This document shows, one piece after another, positions 50,683-60,209 of a DNA stretch of 64,000 nt. Every line of letters begins with the position of its first letter. Positions within the stretch are counted from its first letter, which is position 1. The translations under genes and the position numbers were made by a program. A model generated the notes under the pieces. It was given only the letters and a program-made list of their open reading frames with translations. It was not told the DNA's origin and did no database searches. This DNA is from Algoriphagus antarcticus. GTDB taxonomy: Bacteria > Bacteroidota > Bacteroidia > Cytophagales > Cyclobacteriaceae. Location of the stretch: the NCBI RefSeq assembly GCF_002150685.1, contig NZ_MSSW01000045.1:58062-122061 (forward strand). Reading direction: 5' to 3'.

Positions 50683-52857
50683 ATGAAGAGCAAGCTCATA
50701 GGCATTGCAGAGAGAATTTTATTTGGAGGCAGTATCCTGCTGCTTTTTTTCCTGCTGTTTGAGTCATATATCCATATTCCCCTTTGGATGCAGCCTATAG
50801 GGCGGATGCATCCTATTATGCTGCATTTTCCCATTGCATTGATGTTGCTGGCACTTTTGCTTGAGTTTTTCCGCTTTAGGCCAGAATTCCAGTCCCAACC
50901 TTTCTTTCAGAATTTTTCCAGATCTCTCCTGCTATTTTCTATCCTGACAGGATTGATCGCTGCCATCATGGGACTGTTTTTGTCTCAGGAGGAAGGGTAT
51001 TCCGGTCAAATGTTGAATTGGCATAAATGGTCCGGCGCAGGAATGGTTTTCTTAGCTTCCTTGATTTATGCCTTTCGAGATTATCAGTGGTACCGGGAAA
51101 AAGTGGCCAAAGTAGGAATAGGAATAACCACACTTTCAATTATTCTGGCAGGACATTTTGGAGCTACTCTCACGCATGGCGAAAACTTTATACTTGAGCC
51201 AGTTCTCGCGAACGAAGTAAAGATGGTGCCATTTGAAGAAGCACAGGTTTTTGATCATTTGATACTGCCGGTTTTGGAAAATAAGTGCAATTCCTGTCAC
51301 AATTCCTCTAAAGCAAAAGGAGAGTTGATCATGACAAGTATAAAAACCTTGCTAAAAGGGGGAGAAAATGGGGTAGTGTTTGTTGGAGGAAAACCTGAAG
51401 AAAGTTCACTGTTGACCCGAATCCATTTACCCGAGGACGATGATGATCACATGCCTCCATCCGGAAAACCCCAGTTGACGGAAGAAGAAAAAGCTCTTTT
51501 GGTAAAGTGGATTAAATCTAATCTAGAACCAGAGACAATGCTCGTGTCACTTCCTGAGTCGGATGAATTGCGGGTAATTGCAATGGGATTTTTTAATTCA
51601 CAATCTTCTGAACCGTCGTTTGATTTCTCTGCTGCAGATCCCAAAACGATCCAAGAACTTAACACCTCTTATCGGGCAGTTATTCCTTTTGCCAAGGATT
51701 CACCTGCGTTGGACGTGGTGCTTTTCAGCGCGGCAAACTATACTCCGGCCTCCATCGAAGAACTTGTGAAAGTGAGTGAGCAAGTGGTAGCGCTAAACTT
51801 GAATAAAATGCCTGTTACAGATCAGGATATGCGGTCCATTTTGCGCTTTGAAAATCTTATTCGGCTAAATCTGAACTTTACAGAAATTACAGGAAATGGG
51901 CTTGCTGATTTGGCAAAGCTTAAAAATCTTCGACAGCTTTCTGTTTCGGGAACCAAGGTGGATTTTGTTTCCTTAAAGGTGGCGGCTAAGGATTTCGAAA
52001 ATTTGCAAACGGTAACTATTTGGGATACTCCCGTGTCGAAGCCTGAATTGGAAACACTCAGAGATGAGTTTAAAAACATCAATTGGGTATCCGGAAGAGA
52101 AGACCTGGATGAGGATATTTTGCAATTGAACTTACCCCGACTTTCCAATGTCTCCAATATTTTCAAGGATACCCTTACCTTGGAAATCGGTCACCCTATC
52201 CGAGATGTTGAAATCCGTTTTACCCTGGATGGCTCTGAACCGGACAGAGAAAATTCAACCAAGTTTGTTTTCGGTGAAACGGTCCTGAGCGAAGGAAAAC
52301 TGGTAAAAGCAAGGGCATACAAGGAAGGTTGGGGCAACAGTGAGGTAGCTACTTTTAATGTCTATCAAAACAGAAACCTTCCAGATACCGTGATGCTTTT
52401 GAGCAAATTGAGTAGGGTTCACCCTGCGAATGGATCCAAAACTTTCTTTGATACAGAGCAGGGAACTTTCAATGCAAACAGCCCGGCATGGGCGAACAAT
52501 TGGGCAGGTTTTCGTGGTAATCCTATGGAATTGCTTTTGGAATATGATGAAAAAGTGGAAGTCAGTTCTGTAAGCATGCGCGTATTGGTGGAACCAAGCA
52601 ATGTTATTTCTCCTCCTGAATCCATTGAAATCTGGGGTGGCGATGATCCAAATTCCTTAAAGCTGATTGGTAAGATGAGACCCAAACAACCCACTAAGGA
52701 AGGCGAACCCTACATAGAACTCGTTACCTGTGAGTTTAAAACAATCACGGCAAAGTATATTAAGGTAGTGTCCAAGCCTGTGGAAAAAATAGGAGACTGG
52801 AGTGGTCGAAAGGGAGCTGGCGGCCTTTTATTGGTAGATGAGTTGTTTGTGAATTGA
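50683..52857 (+). CDS. Membrane cytochrome c protein with DUF2231, leucine-rich and chitobiase-type domains
   Basis: The ATG at 50683 gives 724 residues; an upstream TTG frame overlaps the DUF1501 gene and seems unlikely. Four membrane helices in the first 150 residues include the DUF2231 motif GRMHPIMLHFPIALMLLAL. A c-type heme site CNSCH (Cys202, Cys205, His206) and HMPPSGKPQLTEEEKALLVK follow, then a few leucine-rich-like repeats (about 365-470) and a chitobiase C-terminal-like segment (IRFTLDGSEPDRENSTKFVF), then a C-terminal beta domain resembling F5/8 type C. It likely passes electrons or senses ligand for the DUF1549/DUF1501 set. Confidence 0.8.
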   Translation: MKSKLIGIAERILFGGSILLLFFLLFESYIHIPLWMQPIGRMHPIMLHFPIALMLLALLLEFFRFRPEFQSQPFFQNFSRSLLLFSILTGLIAAIMGLFLSQEEGYSGQMLNWHKWSGAGMVFLASLIYAFRDYQWYREKVAKVGIGITTLSIILAGHFGATLTHGENFILEPVLANEVKMVPFEEAQVFDHLILPVLENKCNSCHNSSKAKGELIMTSIKTLLKGGENGVVFVGGKPEESSLLTRIHLPEDDDDHMPPSGKPQLTEEEKALLVKWIKSNLEPETMLVSLPESDELRVIAMGFFNSQSSEPSFDFSAADPKTIQELNTSYRAVIPFAKDSPALDVVLFSAANYTPASIEELVKVSEQVVALNLNKMPVTDQDMRSILRFENLIRLNLNFTEITGNGLADLAKLKNLRQLSVSGTKVDFVSLKVAAKDFENLQTVTIWDTPVSKPELETLRDEFKNINWVSGREDLDEDILQLNLPRLSNVSNIFKDTLTLEIGHPIRDVEIRFTLDGSEPDRENSTKFVFGETVLSEGKLVKARAYKEGWGNSEVATFNVYQNRNLPDTVMLLSKLSRVHPANGSKTFFDTEQGTFNANSPAWANNWAGFRGNPMELLLEYDEKVEVSSVSMRVLVEPSNVISPPESIEIWGGDDPNSLKLIGKMRPKQPTKEGEPYIELVTCEFKTITAKYIKVVSKPVEKIGDWSGRKGAGGLLLVDELFVN

Positions 52858-53296
52858 GGCGCTAACTGTTTTTATGAGACATTTTTTTTTGGTCAAAGTC
52901 ACAACTGAAATTGGAAGATTTTTCTCACTAGGGATGCTTCTGGCATTATTCAGTACAATCATATTAGCCAATGCGCAATTGGGTCTTGAAATAACCCTGA
53001 AGTATTAAAACTGATTCGGAGTGACGTGAATACAAGATGGATTACGCTGATACCCCGCTCTTTTTAAATTGAAGTCAAAAAAATATGATTTCATTTTGAA
53101 ATACTTTTTCGCTTTTAAATCTACCTCAGGTTAATAAAGGCGCGTAATTCCATAAAATAATCACCTGCGCATAAACCGACATTTTACCACGCCTGTATTA
53201 TTCATTCTCTTCCAAGTGAGATAAACCTATTTTTAAACAACTTACGAGAGAATTTAATTAGGAGTATAAATCCATAAACTTTAACCAGGAGGTCAA
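52858..53296. other. Intergenic region with a short signal-peptide ORF
   Basis: About 440 bp. A 44-codon frame at 52874-53008 begins MRHFFLVKVTTEIGRFFSLG and has a good signal peptide (ending ILANAQ), but stops after QLGLEITLKY. It may be the stump of a lost secreted-protein gene. The rest contains no gene; the TldD-like gene promoter should lie near the right end. Confidence 0.45.
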
Positions 53297-54940
53297 TTGA
53301 AAAGAAGAGATTTTATCCACCTTTCCGGAATGGGGCTCGGTGCCCTAGCTACTTCCGGACTTATCATGATGGGGAATCCAGTCTCAGCAGAGCAATTGCT
53401 CGTGCCAGGGATTGATGCCGCCGCCAAAAAAGTGCTTGCTGACATCGCCTTAAATTCGGCAAGGTCAATGGGTGCCACGTATACCGATGTCAGAATCGGA
53501 AGATACTTAAGGCAAAATGTATTTACCCGCGACAAAAACGTCCAGAACATCTCCAATGGAGAGACTTTTGGAGTTGGAATCCGGGTAATTGCTAATGGTA
53601 CTTGGGGCTTCTCGTCCACGTCCGATGTTTCACCAGAGGGGATTAAGCAATGTGCTGAAACAGCCGTTGCCATCGCGAAGGCGAATTCCAAACTTCAGAA
53701 AGAGCCTGTTGAGCTTGCTCCAGAACCAGGTCACGGAGAAGTGACTTGGAATACCCCGATCAAGAAGGATGCTTTGGAAATTCCGGTAAAGGAGAAAATA
53801 GATCTTTTGCTGAATGCAAATAATGCCGCTATAGACAATGGAGCTGCTTTTGTCAATTCCGCGCTGTTTATGATCAATGAGCAGAAGTACTTTGCTTCTA
53901 CAGATGGCTCATACATCGATCAGGATATTCACAGAATCTGGCCTACGTTCACCGTAACTGCGATAAACAAGGAGTCGGGAGGATTCCGGACCAGACAGGC
54001 GCTCAGCGCTCCAATGGGAATGGGATACGAATACATGGATGGCCTTGCTGCCGACAAAATCATGAACCCGGCTGGTTTCAACAGTTACAAAAACACCTAC
54101 GACATTGTAGAAGATGCCACTAACGCATCCAAGCATGCGCAGGAGAAAATCTCTGCCAAATCAGTGGTTCCTGGCAAATACGATTTGGTACTGGACCCTG
54201 ATCACCTGGGATTGACTATTCACGAATCTGTAGGGCACCCGCTTGAGTTGGATCGTGTGCTCGGTTATGAGGCGAATTATGCCGGAACTAGCTTCGCGAC
54301 TTTGGACAAGTGGAAATCCGGTGATTTCAAATACGGTTCTGATAAAGTAAACATCGTCGCTGACAAGACTCAGCCTTTTTCCCTGGGAAATACTGGATAT
54401 GATGATGAAGGCGTAAAGACCAAAGAATGGGATCTGATCAAAAACGGCGTGCTGGTGAACTATCAGGCTATTCGCGATCAAGTGGCCATTTTGGGAGAGA
54501 AAGAATCTCATGGTTGCTGCTTCGCGGATAACTGGAGTTCTGTACAATTCCAGCGCATGCCGAATGTTTCTTTGCGCCCAGGTACGGAGAAATTGGATCC
54601 TGCGGAGATGATCAAGAATGTGGAAAAAGGAATCTACATCCTAGGTCGTGGATCTTACTCCATAGATCAGCAGCGTTACAACTTCCAGTTTGGAGGTCAG
54701 TTATTCTACGAAATCAAGAATGGCGAAATCGTAGGTATGCTTGAGGATGTGGCTTACCAGTCCAATACTCAGGAATTCTGGAATTCTTGTTCCCAGATTT
54801 GTGATAAAGATGACTATCGATTCTTCGGCTCTTTCTTTGATGGAAAAGGGCAGCCTTCGCAGTCCTCAGCAGTTTCACATGGTAGTTCTACCACCCGTTT
54901 CGACGGTGTGAATGTGATCAATACGGGAAGAAATATTTAA
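53297..54940 (+). CDS. TldD/PmbA-family metalloprotease, exported (TldD-like)
   Basis: 547 residues. The start is a TTG at 53297, with an unusually strong ribosome site AGGAGGTCAA just before it; no ATG precedes the signal. A Tat-type leader MKRRDFIHLSGMGLGALATS follows. The zinc motif HESVGH (His309, Glu310, His314) is the TldD HExxxH site. Cytoplasmic TldD/TldE pairs process peptides such as microcin B17; here both the leader and the paired gene suggest a periplasmic version. The stop lies 16 bp before the TldE-like gene. Confidence 0.9.
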   Translation: MKRRDFIHLSGMGLGALATSGLIMMGNPVSAEQLLVPGIDAAAKKVLADIALNSARSMGATYTDVRIGRYLRQNVFTRDKNVQNISNGETFGVGIRVIANGTWGFSSTSDVSPEGIKQCAETAVAIAKANSKLQKEPVELAPEPGHGEVTWNTPIKKDALEIPVKEKIDLLLNANNAAIDNGAAFVNSALFMINEQKYFASTDGSYIDQDIHRIWPTFTVTAINKESGGFRTRQALSAPMGMGYEYMDGLAADKIMNPAGFNSYKNTYDIVEDATNASKHAQEKISAKSVVPGKYDLVLDPDHLGLTIHESVGHPLELDRVLGYEANYAGTSFATLDKWKSGDFKYGSDKVNIVADKTQPFSLGNTGYDDEGVKTKEWDLIKNGVLVNYQAIRDQVAILGEKESHGCCFADNWSSVQFQRMPNVSLRPGTEKLDPAEMIKNVEKGIYILGRGSYSIDQQRYNFQFGGQLFYEIKNGEIVGMLEDVAYQSNTQEFWNSCSQICDKDDYRFFGSFFDGKGQPSQSSAVSHGSSTTRFDGVNVINTGRNI

Positions 54941-54956
54941 CCTCAATTCAAGAATT

Positions 54957-56273
54957 ATGGCCATTTTGACTAAAGAACAAGCAAAGCAAATTATAGATAA
55001 AGTACTTTCTTACGCTAAAGCTGATGAGACTGAAGTGACGGTATCGGGTGGAAGAACCGGAAATATCCGCTATGCAAGAAACTCGGTGAGCACCAGCGGA
55101 GAGACTAACGAAATAGGATTGAGTATCACCTCAGTCTATGGTAAAAAATCAGGCTCATCCACGATTAACGAACTTGACGACGAATCTCTCAAAAAGGCTG
55201 TGGCCAGAGCTGAAGAAATCGCACAGTTGGCACCGGAGAATCCTGAATATATGCCAATGCTAGGCCCACAAGAATATGTGGAAAGCAAGACTTTCGTGAG
55301 CTCTACCGATCAAATCGATCCAGACAAGCGCGCACAAATCGCAGCTGACAGTATTGGGCCAAGCAGTGAGAAGAATCTTGTTTCGGCAGGTTACCTAGAG
55401 GACTTCTCGGGTTTTGTGGCTCAGGGGAACAGCAAAGGCCTTTTTGGCTACAATAAAAGAACCTCAGTGGATTTCTCCATCACCGTGAGAACGGAGGATG
55501 GAACAGGATCAGGCTATGCCATCCGGGACTTCAATGACGTGAATCTCTTGAACTCCAAAGATGTCACAAGCATTGCCATGCAGAAAGCACAAGCATCACA
55601 AAATGCCCAAGCGATAGAGCCCGGCAAATACACAGTAATTCTTGAGCCGACAGCAGCCGGAGATTTGATGGGATTATTGACCAGAAGTCTTGATGCAAGA
55701 AGCGCTGACGAGGGCAGGAGTTTCCTTAGTAAAAAAGGTGGAGGAACTCGCCTGGGTGAAAAGCTATTTGATGAGCGTGTCAACATCTACTCCGATCCAT
55801 TAAGTCCGCAGATCCCGGGTTCACCATGGGATGAAGAAGGATATCCTCAGAAACCTATGAAGTGGGTTGAAAATGGAGCTGTGACAAACATGTTCTATTC
55901 TCGCTACTGGGCGGAGAAGCAAGGCGTACAGCCTACAGGAAGACCTAGCGGGATAATAATTGAAGGAGGGAATCAGTCGATCGCCGACATGGTGAAAAAC
56001 ACTAAAAGGGGGGTTCTTGTTACTCGATTCTGGTATATCAGAGCGGTAGACCCTCAAACCTTGCTCTTCACAGGCTTGACTCGTGACGGTACTTTCTTCA
56101 TAGAAAATGGCCAGATCAAATTCCCTGTGAAGAATTTCCGTTTCAACGAAAGTCCAATCATCATGCTGAACAATATCGAAGCACTTGGACAGCAGCAGCG
56201 AGTAGGTGGTGATTTGATACCTGCGATGAAAATCCGGGACTTTACCTTCACCAGTTTATCTGACGCCGTTTAA
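54957..56273 (+). CDS. TldE/PmbA-like partner protein
   Basis: 438 residues of the same fold as the upstream gene but without HExxxH, as in TldE. Visible: VSGGRTGNIRYARNSVSTSG in the N-terminal lobe, PGKYTVILEPTAAGDLMGLL at the place of the zinc helix, and the C-terminal barrel with FSRY-like VTRFWYIRAVDPQTLLFTG and FPVKNFRFNESPI. No export signal is evident, although its partner has a Tat-like leader, which raises doubt about the compartment. TldE subunits form a heterodimer with TldD. Confidence 0.88.
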   Translation: MAILTKEQAKQIIDKVLSYAKADETEVTVSGGRTGNIRYARNSVSTSGETNEIGLSITSVYGKKSGSSTINELDDESLKKAVARAEEIAQLAPENPEYMPMLGPQEYVESKTFVSSTDQIDPDKRAQIAADSIGPSSEKNLVSAGYLEDFSGFVAQGNSKGLFGYNKRTSVDFSITVRTEDGTGSGYAIRDFNDVNLLNSKDVTSIAMQKAQASQNAQAIEPGKYTVILEPTAAGDLMGLLTRSLDARSADEGRSFLSKKGGGTRLGEKLFDERVNIYSDPLSPQIPGSPWDEEGYPQKPMKWVENGAVTNMFYSRYWAEKQGVQPTGRPSGIIIEGGNQSIADMVKNTKRGVLVTRFWYIRAVDPQTLLFTGLTRDGTFFIENGQIKFPVKNFRFNESPIIMLNNIEALGQQQRVGGDLIPAMKIRDFTFTSLSDAV

Positions 56274-56562
56274 TTCAGTATTCAGTGGGCAGTATTCAGT
56301 GGGCAGTCCCTGACAGCTATCGGAGTCAGTGAGCAGTAATCAGTGGGGCAGTGAGCAGTATCAGTAGTAGACTTGAGGGAGTGTGTTTACTGAATGAGAT
56401 TATCTTCGATCTCCACTCTTGTTTTCTGCACTATGGAAATCTCCGCCCGCTGCCTAATGGGACTTCCATCTTGTCAGTGTTTACTGCTCACTGTTTACTG
56501 GGACTGCCTACTGGGACTGCCTACTGAATACTGCGACTGCTAACTGCTAACTGAAAACTACA
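56274..56562. repeat. CAGTGGGCAGT-type repeat pair facing each other
   Basis: Left half (about 56279-56346) repeats CAGTGGGCAGT and CAGTGAGCAGT units. The right half (about 56474-56558) has the complementary units ACTGCCTACTGGGACTGCC. Segment 56290-56310 pairs with 56513-56533 with one mismatch in 21 bp, so a long hairpin can form around a 200-bp loop. No gene. The DUF4159 operon promoter should lie here. Confidence 0.7.
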
Positions 56563-57180
56563 ATGCAAGCCTTCTTTTTTACCAGAATAAAATACAATTC
56601 GGGCAATTGGGATACAGATCAGCGTATGCCGATCAACTTGCTCAACTCTCTGGTAGAGTACACCACCATTCCAGTGGATGAGAAGGAGAAAATAGTAGAG
56701 CTGAGCAGCATGGAGATTTTCAAAAGTCCCTTTTGTTATATCAGCGGACATAAGTTGGTGGAGTTCTCCTCCGAAGAGCGGCAGAACTTCAAGACTTATG
56801 TAGAAAACGGAGGCTTCGTATTTGCCGATGATTGCAATCATGACATCGATGGGCTTTTCGCAAAATCTTTTGAAGCCGAGATGTCCAAGACTTTTGGAGA
56901 AGATGCGCTCCAGAAAATTCCCAATAACCACCCAATATATTCCTCCTTCTTTGAATTTGAAGATGGCCCACCAGCTACCTCATTTGAGCTCAATGGCTGG
57001 GGAGATGACCTTGTTCATGATTACTTGAAAGCAATTACAGTAAATGGCAGGATAGGAGTTCTTTATAGCAATAAAGATTATGGCTGCGAATGGGATTATG
57101 ACTTTAGAAACAAGCGCTTCTTAAAGGTTGATAATACCAAGTTTGGAGTCAACATAGTGGTTTATGCATTAACACAATGA
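56563..57180 (+). CDS. DUF4159 protein
   Basis: 205 residues, glutamine-amidotransferase-like fold of DUF4159: FFFTRIKYNSGNWDTDQRMP at the N terminus, then FCYISGHKLVEFS, YVENGGFVFADDCNHDIDG and VLYSNKDYGCEWDY. Many DUF4159 proteins carry a signal peptide; this one starts directly with the domain and appears cytoplasmic. It begins a tightly linked operon and its TGA overlaps the MoxR ATG by ATGA. Function unknown, but constantly linked to MoxR/DUF58 genes. Confidence 0.85.
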   Translation: MQAFFFTRIKYNSGNWDTDQRMPINLLNSLVEYTTIPVDEKEKIVELSSMEIFKSPFCYISGHKLVEFSSEERQNFKTYVENGGFVFADDCNHDIDGLFAKSFEAEMSKTFGEDALQKIPNNHPIYSSFFEFEDGPPATSFELNGWGDDLVHDYLKAITVNGRIGVLYSNKDYGCEWDYDFRNKRFLKVDNTKFGVNIVVYALTQ

Positions 57181-58181
57181 TTTTGGAAAACACAGATTTA
57201 ACAGCATATAAAGAGCTGGTGGGAAAAATCCCTCAGCTCAAAAAAGAGATAGCAAAAGTCATCGTCGGTCAGGAATCTGTGATCGAAGAAATCATCATTA
57301 CGCTTTTAGCAGGAGGCCACTGTCTTTTGGAAGGTGTGCCTGGCTTGGCAAAGACACTAATGGTAAATTCCCTTTCTCAGGGAATGGACTTGAATTTCAA
57401 AAGGATTCAATTTACCCCAGATTTGATGCCTGGGGATATTTTAGGTACTGAGATTTTGGAAGAAGACCATGAGACAGGCAAGAAGTTCTTCCAGTTCAAC
57501 CGAGGGCCAATTTTCGCCAATATGGTCTTGGCGGATGAGATCAATCGAACTCCTCCGAAAACTCAGGCTGCTTTGCTAGAAGCGATGCAGGAGAAAGTAG
57601 TGACCTACGGTGGACAGCAGCATCCGCTTCCAGTTCCCTTTTTGATTATTGCTACCCAAAATCCTATAGAACAATCAGGCACCTATCCGTTGCCAGAAGC
57701 ACAGCTTGATCGCTTTCTTTTGTACATCAAATTAGGTTATCCATCCGAGCAGGAGGAATTGAATGTCTTGGAAAGGACAACTGGAACTTATAATGGCAAG
57801 CCTGAGGTGGTCTTCACTGGACGGGATATTCAAAACTTGCAAAAGCTTACAAGGGAAGTGCATATTGATTCACATCTGCTCGTTTACATCAATAAGTTGA
57901 TTCGAGCTACACGTCCTGGTAATTCAGAAGTTCAATCAGTTATAGATTACGTAGAGTGGGGAGCAGGTACACGTGCTGGACAGGCATTGATTCTTTGTGC
58001 CAAAGCCAGGGCTCTGGTGAAAGGGCGCTATGCAGTTACGCCGGAGGATATCAAAACGCTGGCTTTTCCAGTGCTGAGACATAGACTTTCCTTGCATTTC
58101 CGTGCTGAGGCTGAGAATATACTGCCGGACGCTGTCATTACCAAAATCCTCGAAGCGCTACCAATCCATGCAAGCAAGTAA
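57177..58181 (+). CDS. MoxR-family AAA+ ATPase
   Basis: 334 residues. Walker A GVPGLAKT, Walker B MVLADEINR, sensor-type ATQNPIEQSGTYPLPEAQLD and Arg-finger region FLLYIKLGYPS all match MoxR. MoxR ATPases act as chaperones that mature or activate protein complexes with von Willebrand A partners encoded beside them, here the DUF58 and BatA-like proteins. It overlaps DUF4159 by 4 bp and the DUF58 gene by 14 bp. Confidence 0.94.
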   Translation: MILENTDLTAYKELVGKIPQLKKEIAKVIVGQESVIEEIIITLLAGGHCLLEGVPGLAKTLMVNSLSQGMDLNFKRIQFTPDLMPGDILGTEILEEDHETGKKFFQFNRGPIFANMVLADEINRTPPKTQAALLEAMQEKVVTYGGQQHPLPVPFLIIATQNPIEQSGTYPLPEAQLDRFLLYIKLGYPSEQEELNVLERTTGTYNGKPEVVFTGRDIQNLQKLTREVHIDSHLLVYINKLIRATRPGNSEVQSVIDYVEWGAGTRAGQALILCAKARALVKGRYAVTPEDIKTLAFPVLRHRLSLHFRAEAENILPDAVITKILEALPIHASK

Positions 58182-59037
58182 TCTGGAAATCATCAAACTC
58201 AACAACTTGAAGCTGGCCGCTAAAATCATCAGTGAACAGCTCAAGAATGGTGTGCACCTCGGTAAACGGGTGGGCATGGGTTCTGAGTTTGAACAGTACA
58301 GGTATTATGAGCCCGGAGATGATCCTAAGCGCATTGATTGGAAGTACTTTTCACGGTCAGGGAAGTACATGATCAAAGAATCACAAACAGAAAGCCATTT
58401 GCATATCCGTATGATGCTGGATCTGTCAGGATCGATGAACTATGAGGAAGATGGAATCAAGCGCTTAGACTATGCTAAAAACCTGATTGCATCGCTTTCT
58501 TACCTAGCACATCAGCAAGGAGATTCGTTGAGCTATTTTACCTGCCAGGATGGAAGTGTGGAGCAGAAGGTCGCAGCATCACCAAAGGCATTTCAACGTA
58601 TTCTATATTATTTGCAGGAGGAAAAAGCTTCTGGCACTTGGCCTGTTGCGAAGCAGGATTTTCCGGTTTTGAAAAGCAAGCAGAAGGAATTGATTATTCT
58701 GGTTTCTGATTTTTTGCAAAAAGATAACGAGTGGTTGGATATCGTGGAGCAGATGAGACATCCAAAGAAAGAGATTGTGCTATTCCAGATATTGGGAAAA
58801 CAGGAAGAAAAATTTGATCTAAAGGGGAATTTCAATTTTCATGATTTGGAGTCAGATCGCTCGATTATTTTAGATGGAAAGGCCATAGAAAAAACCTATA
58901 ATGATTCTATAAAGGCTTATTTATCAGATTTCAAACAATCATTACTTCTACCTCAAGTTCATTTGTTTCAAGTCCGTTTGACAGATTCTATTTCCAGTGC
59001 AATCAGTAAGTTTCTCGCAGAAAGATCCTTATCCTGA
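58168..59037 (+). CDS. DUF58 protein (von Willebrand A-like)
   Basis: The ATG at 58168 gives 289 residues beginning MQASNLEIIKLNNLKLAAKI. The DUF58 motif GSEFEQYRYYEPGDDPKRID, followed by WKYFSRSGKYMIKE, is clear, then a VWA-type domain with the metal-site motif MLDLSGSMNYEE (MIDAS DxSxS). DUF58 proteins are taken to be MoxR partners. There is no membrane segment. Its TGA overlaps the next ATG by one base. Confidence 0.92.
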   Translation: MQASNLEIIKLNNLKLAAKIISEQLKNGVHLGKRVGMGSEFEQYRYYEPGDDPKRIDWKYFSRSGKYMIKESQTESHLHIRMMLDLSGSMNYEEDGIKRLDYAKNLIASLSYLAHQQGDSLSYFTCQDGSVEQKVAASPKAFQRILYYLQEEKASGTWPVAKQDFPVLKSKQKELIILVSDFLQKDNEWLDIVEQMRHPKKEIVLFQILGKQEEKFDLKGNFNFHDLESDRSIILDGKAIEKTYNDSIKAYLSDFKQSLLLPQVHLFQVRLTDSISSAISKFLAERSLS

Positions 59038-60209
59038 TGCAGTTTCTTCAGCCCATATTGCTTTGGGGTTTGCTGGGAATCAGCATTCCAATCTTGATTC
59101 ATCTTTGGCAAGGTAAAAAAGGTCAGGTGATCCATTGGGCGGCTATGCATTGGCTTACTACTCAGGAAAGTTCAGTTGCAAAAGGCTTGCGACTAGAGAA
59201 TGTATTAGTGCTTTTACTCCGAATTCTACTGCTTGTCTTGCTGGTCTTATTACTAAGTCAGGTTTATATTTCTAAGCTCAGCAAGGTCGCCGAGGAACGA
59301 ATTATCCACTTGGTTCAGCCAAACAGGCAAACCATACAAGAGTATAAGTTTGAGCTTCAGCAAGCCTTCGAAAAGGGAGAAGAAGTGTACTGGGCAGATG
59401 AAAATCTTACGTCAATTGAAAGCTTAGATGATTTAAAGTCAGATGGAAAGCCTAGTGATATTCAAGCTTCACTTGACAAAAGTCCAAGCAATACTACGAT
59501 GCTCAATCTTTATTTGAGTAATTCTCAAAATGCCTTGAAAACTGAGTTTTACCTGAGTCCACTCAAGCCAAATTTCTTTTTGGAAAGTGCTGACTTTGCA
59601 AAGTCGCAGAATCAGTTGATCTCAATAGAAGGAGGAAAAGAGCTTGTAGTGAATGAAAGAGGCTTGCTGGATTCTATCTCAGATGGTACAGAAGCGGTAG
59701 TTTCTGTCGATTTGAACAGAGACCATTTCGCTTACTTTTTGGGTGAAATATCAGATTCAGAAAGCGTATTCATTAAGGCATCACTTGAAGCGATCACGGA
59801 TGTTTACGGGTTTAACTTCGTGGAAAAGGAACAAATTGAGGAAGCAAAACTGATTTTTGATAAGCAGCTTCCAGCTAAAAATGGTACCGATAAACTTTAC
59901 TTTATCTCAGATCATTTCTCTTTTTCGGAGCAATCCAATTTGGTTTCCTTTTCCGAGCAATTGGACTTCGAGCATTCTGATTTGGTGCAGACAGGTAAGC
60001 TACCGGAAGTGATTTTAGAACGTTTTCTGGCGTTTTCTGGAGTTGAGAAACTAGATGTGCGGATAAGTCAATCTCAACTTGAGAGGAGATTTTTAGTAGA
60101 AAACCATAATGGGCAAAACAAGAAGGCTAATCTCAATTTGCTGTTATTAGGGCTTTTTGCACTGTGCCTGGCTGTGGAGCGATACTTAGCAAATCGTCAA
60201 GGAATATGA
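59037..60209 (+). CDS. BatA-type membrane protein
   Basis: 390 residues. The N terminus has the BatA double helix: MQFLQPILLWGLLGISIPIL, IHLWQGKKGQVIHW (the WR/HL...I H motif), and a second long helix LVLLLRILLLVLLVLLLSQV. A middle domain and a C-terminal helix (LNLLLLGLFALCLAVERYLA) follow. The BatA domain is the usual membrane anchor in aerotolerance-type (bat) operons. The VWA domain of canonical BatA is not clearly present. It overlaps neighbours on both sides. Confidence 0.85.
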   Translation: MQFLQPILLWGLLGISIPILIHLWQGKKGQVIHWAAMHWLTTQESSVAKGLRLENVLVLLLRILLLVLLVLLLSQVYISKLSKVAEERIIHLVQPNRQTIQEYKFELQQAFEKGEEVYWADENLTSIESLDDLKSDGKPSDIQASLDKSPSNTTMLNLYLSNSQNALKTEFYLSPLKPNFFLESADFAKSQNQLISIEGGKELVVNERGLLDSISDGTEAVVSVDLNRDHFAYFLGEISDSESVFIKASLEAITDVYGFNFVEKEQIEEAKLIFDKQLPAKNGTDKLYFISDHFSFSEQSNLVSFSEQLDFEHSDLVQTGKLPEVILERFLAFSGVEKLDVRISQSQLERRFLVENHNGQNKKANLNLLLLGLFALCLAVERYLANRQGI

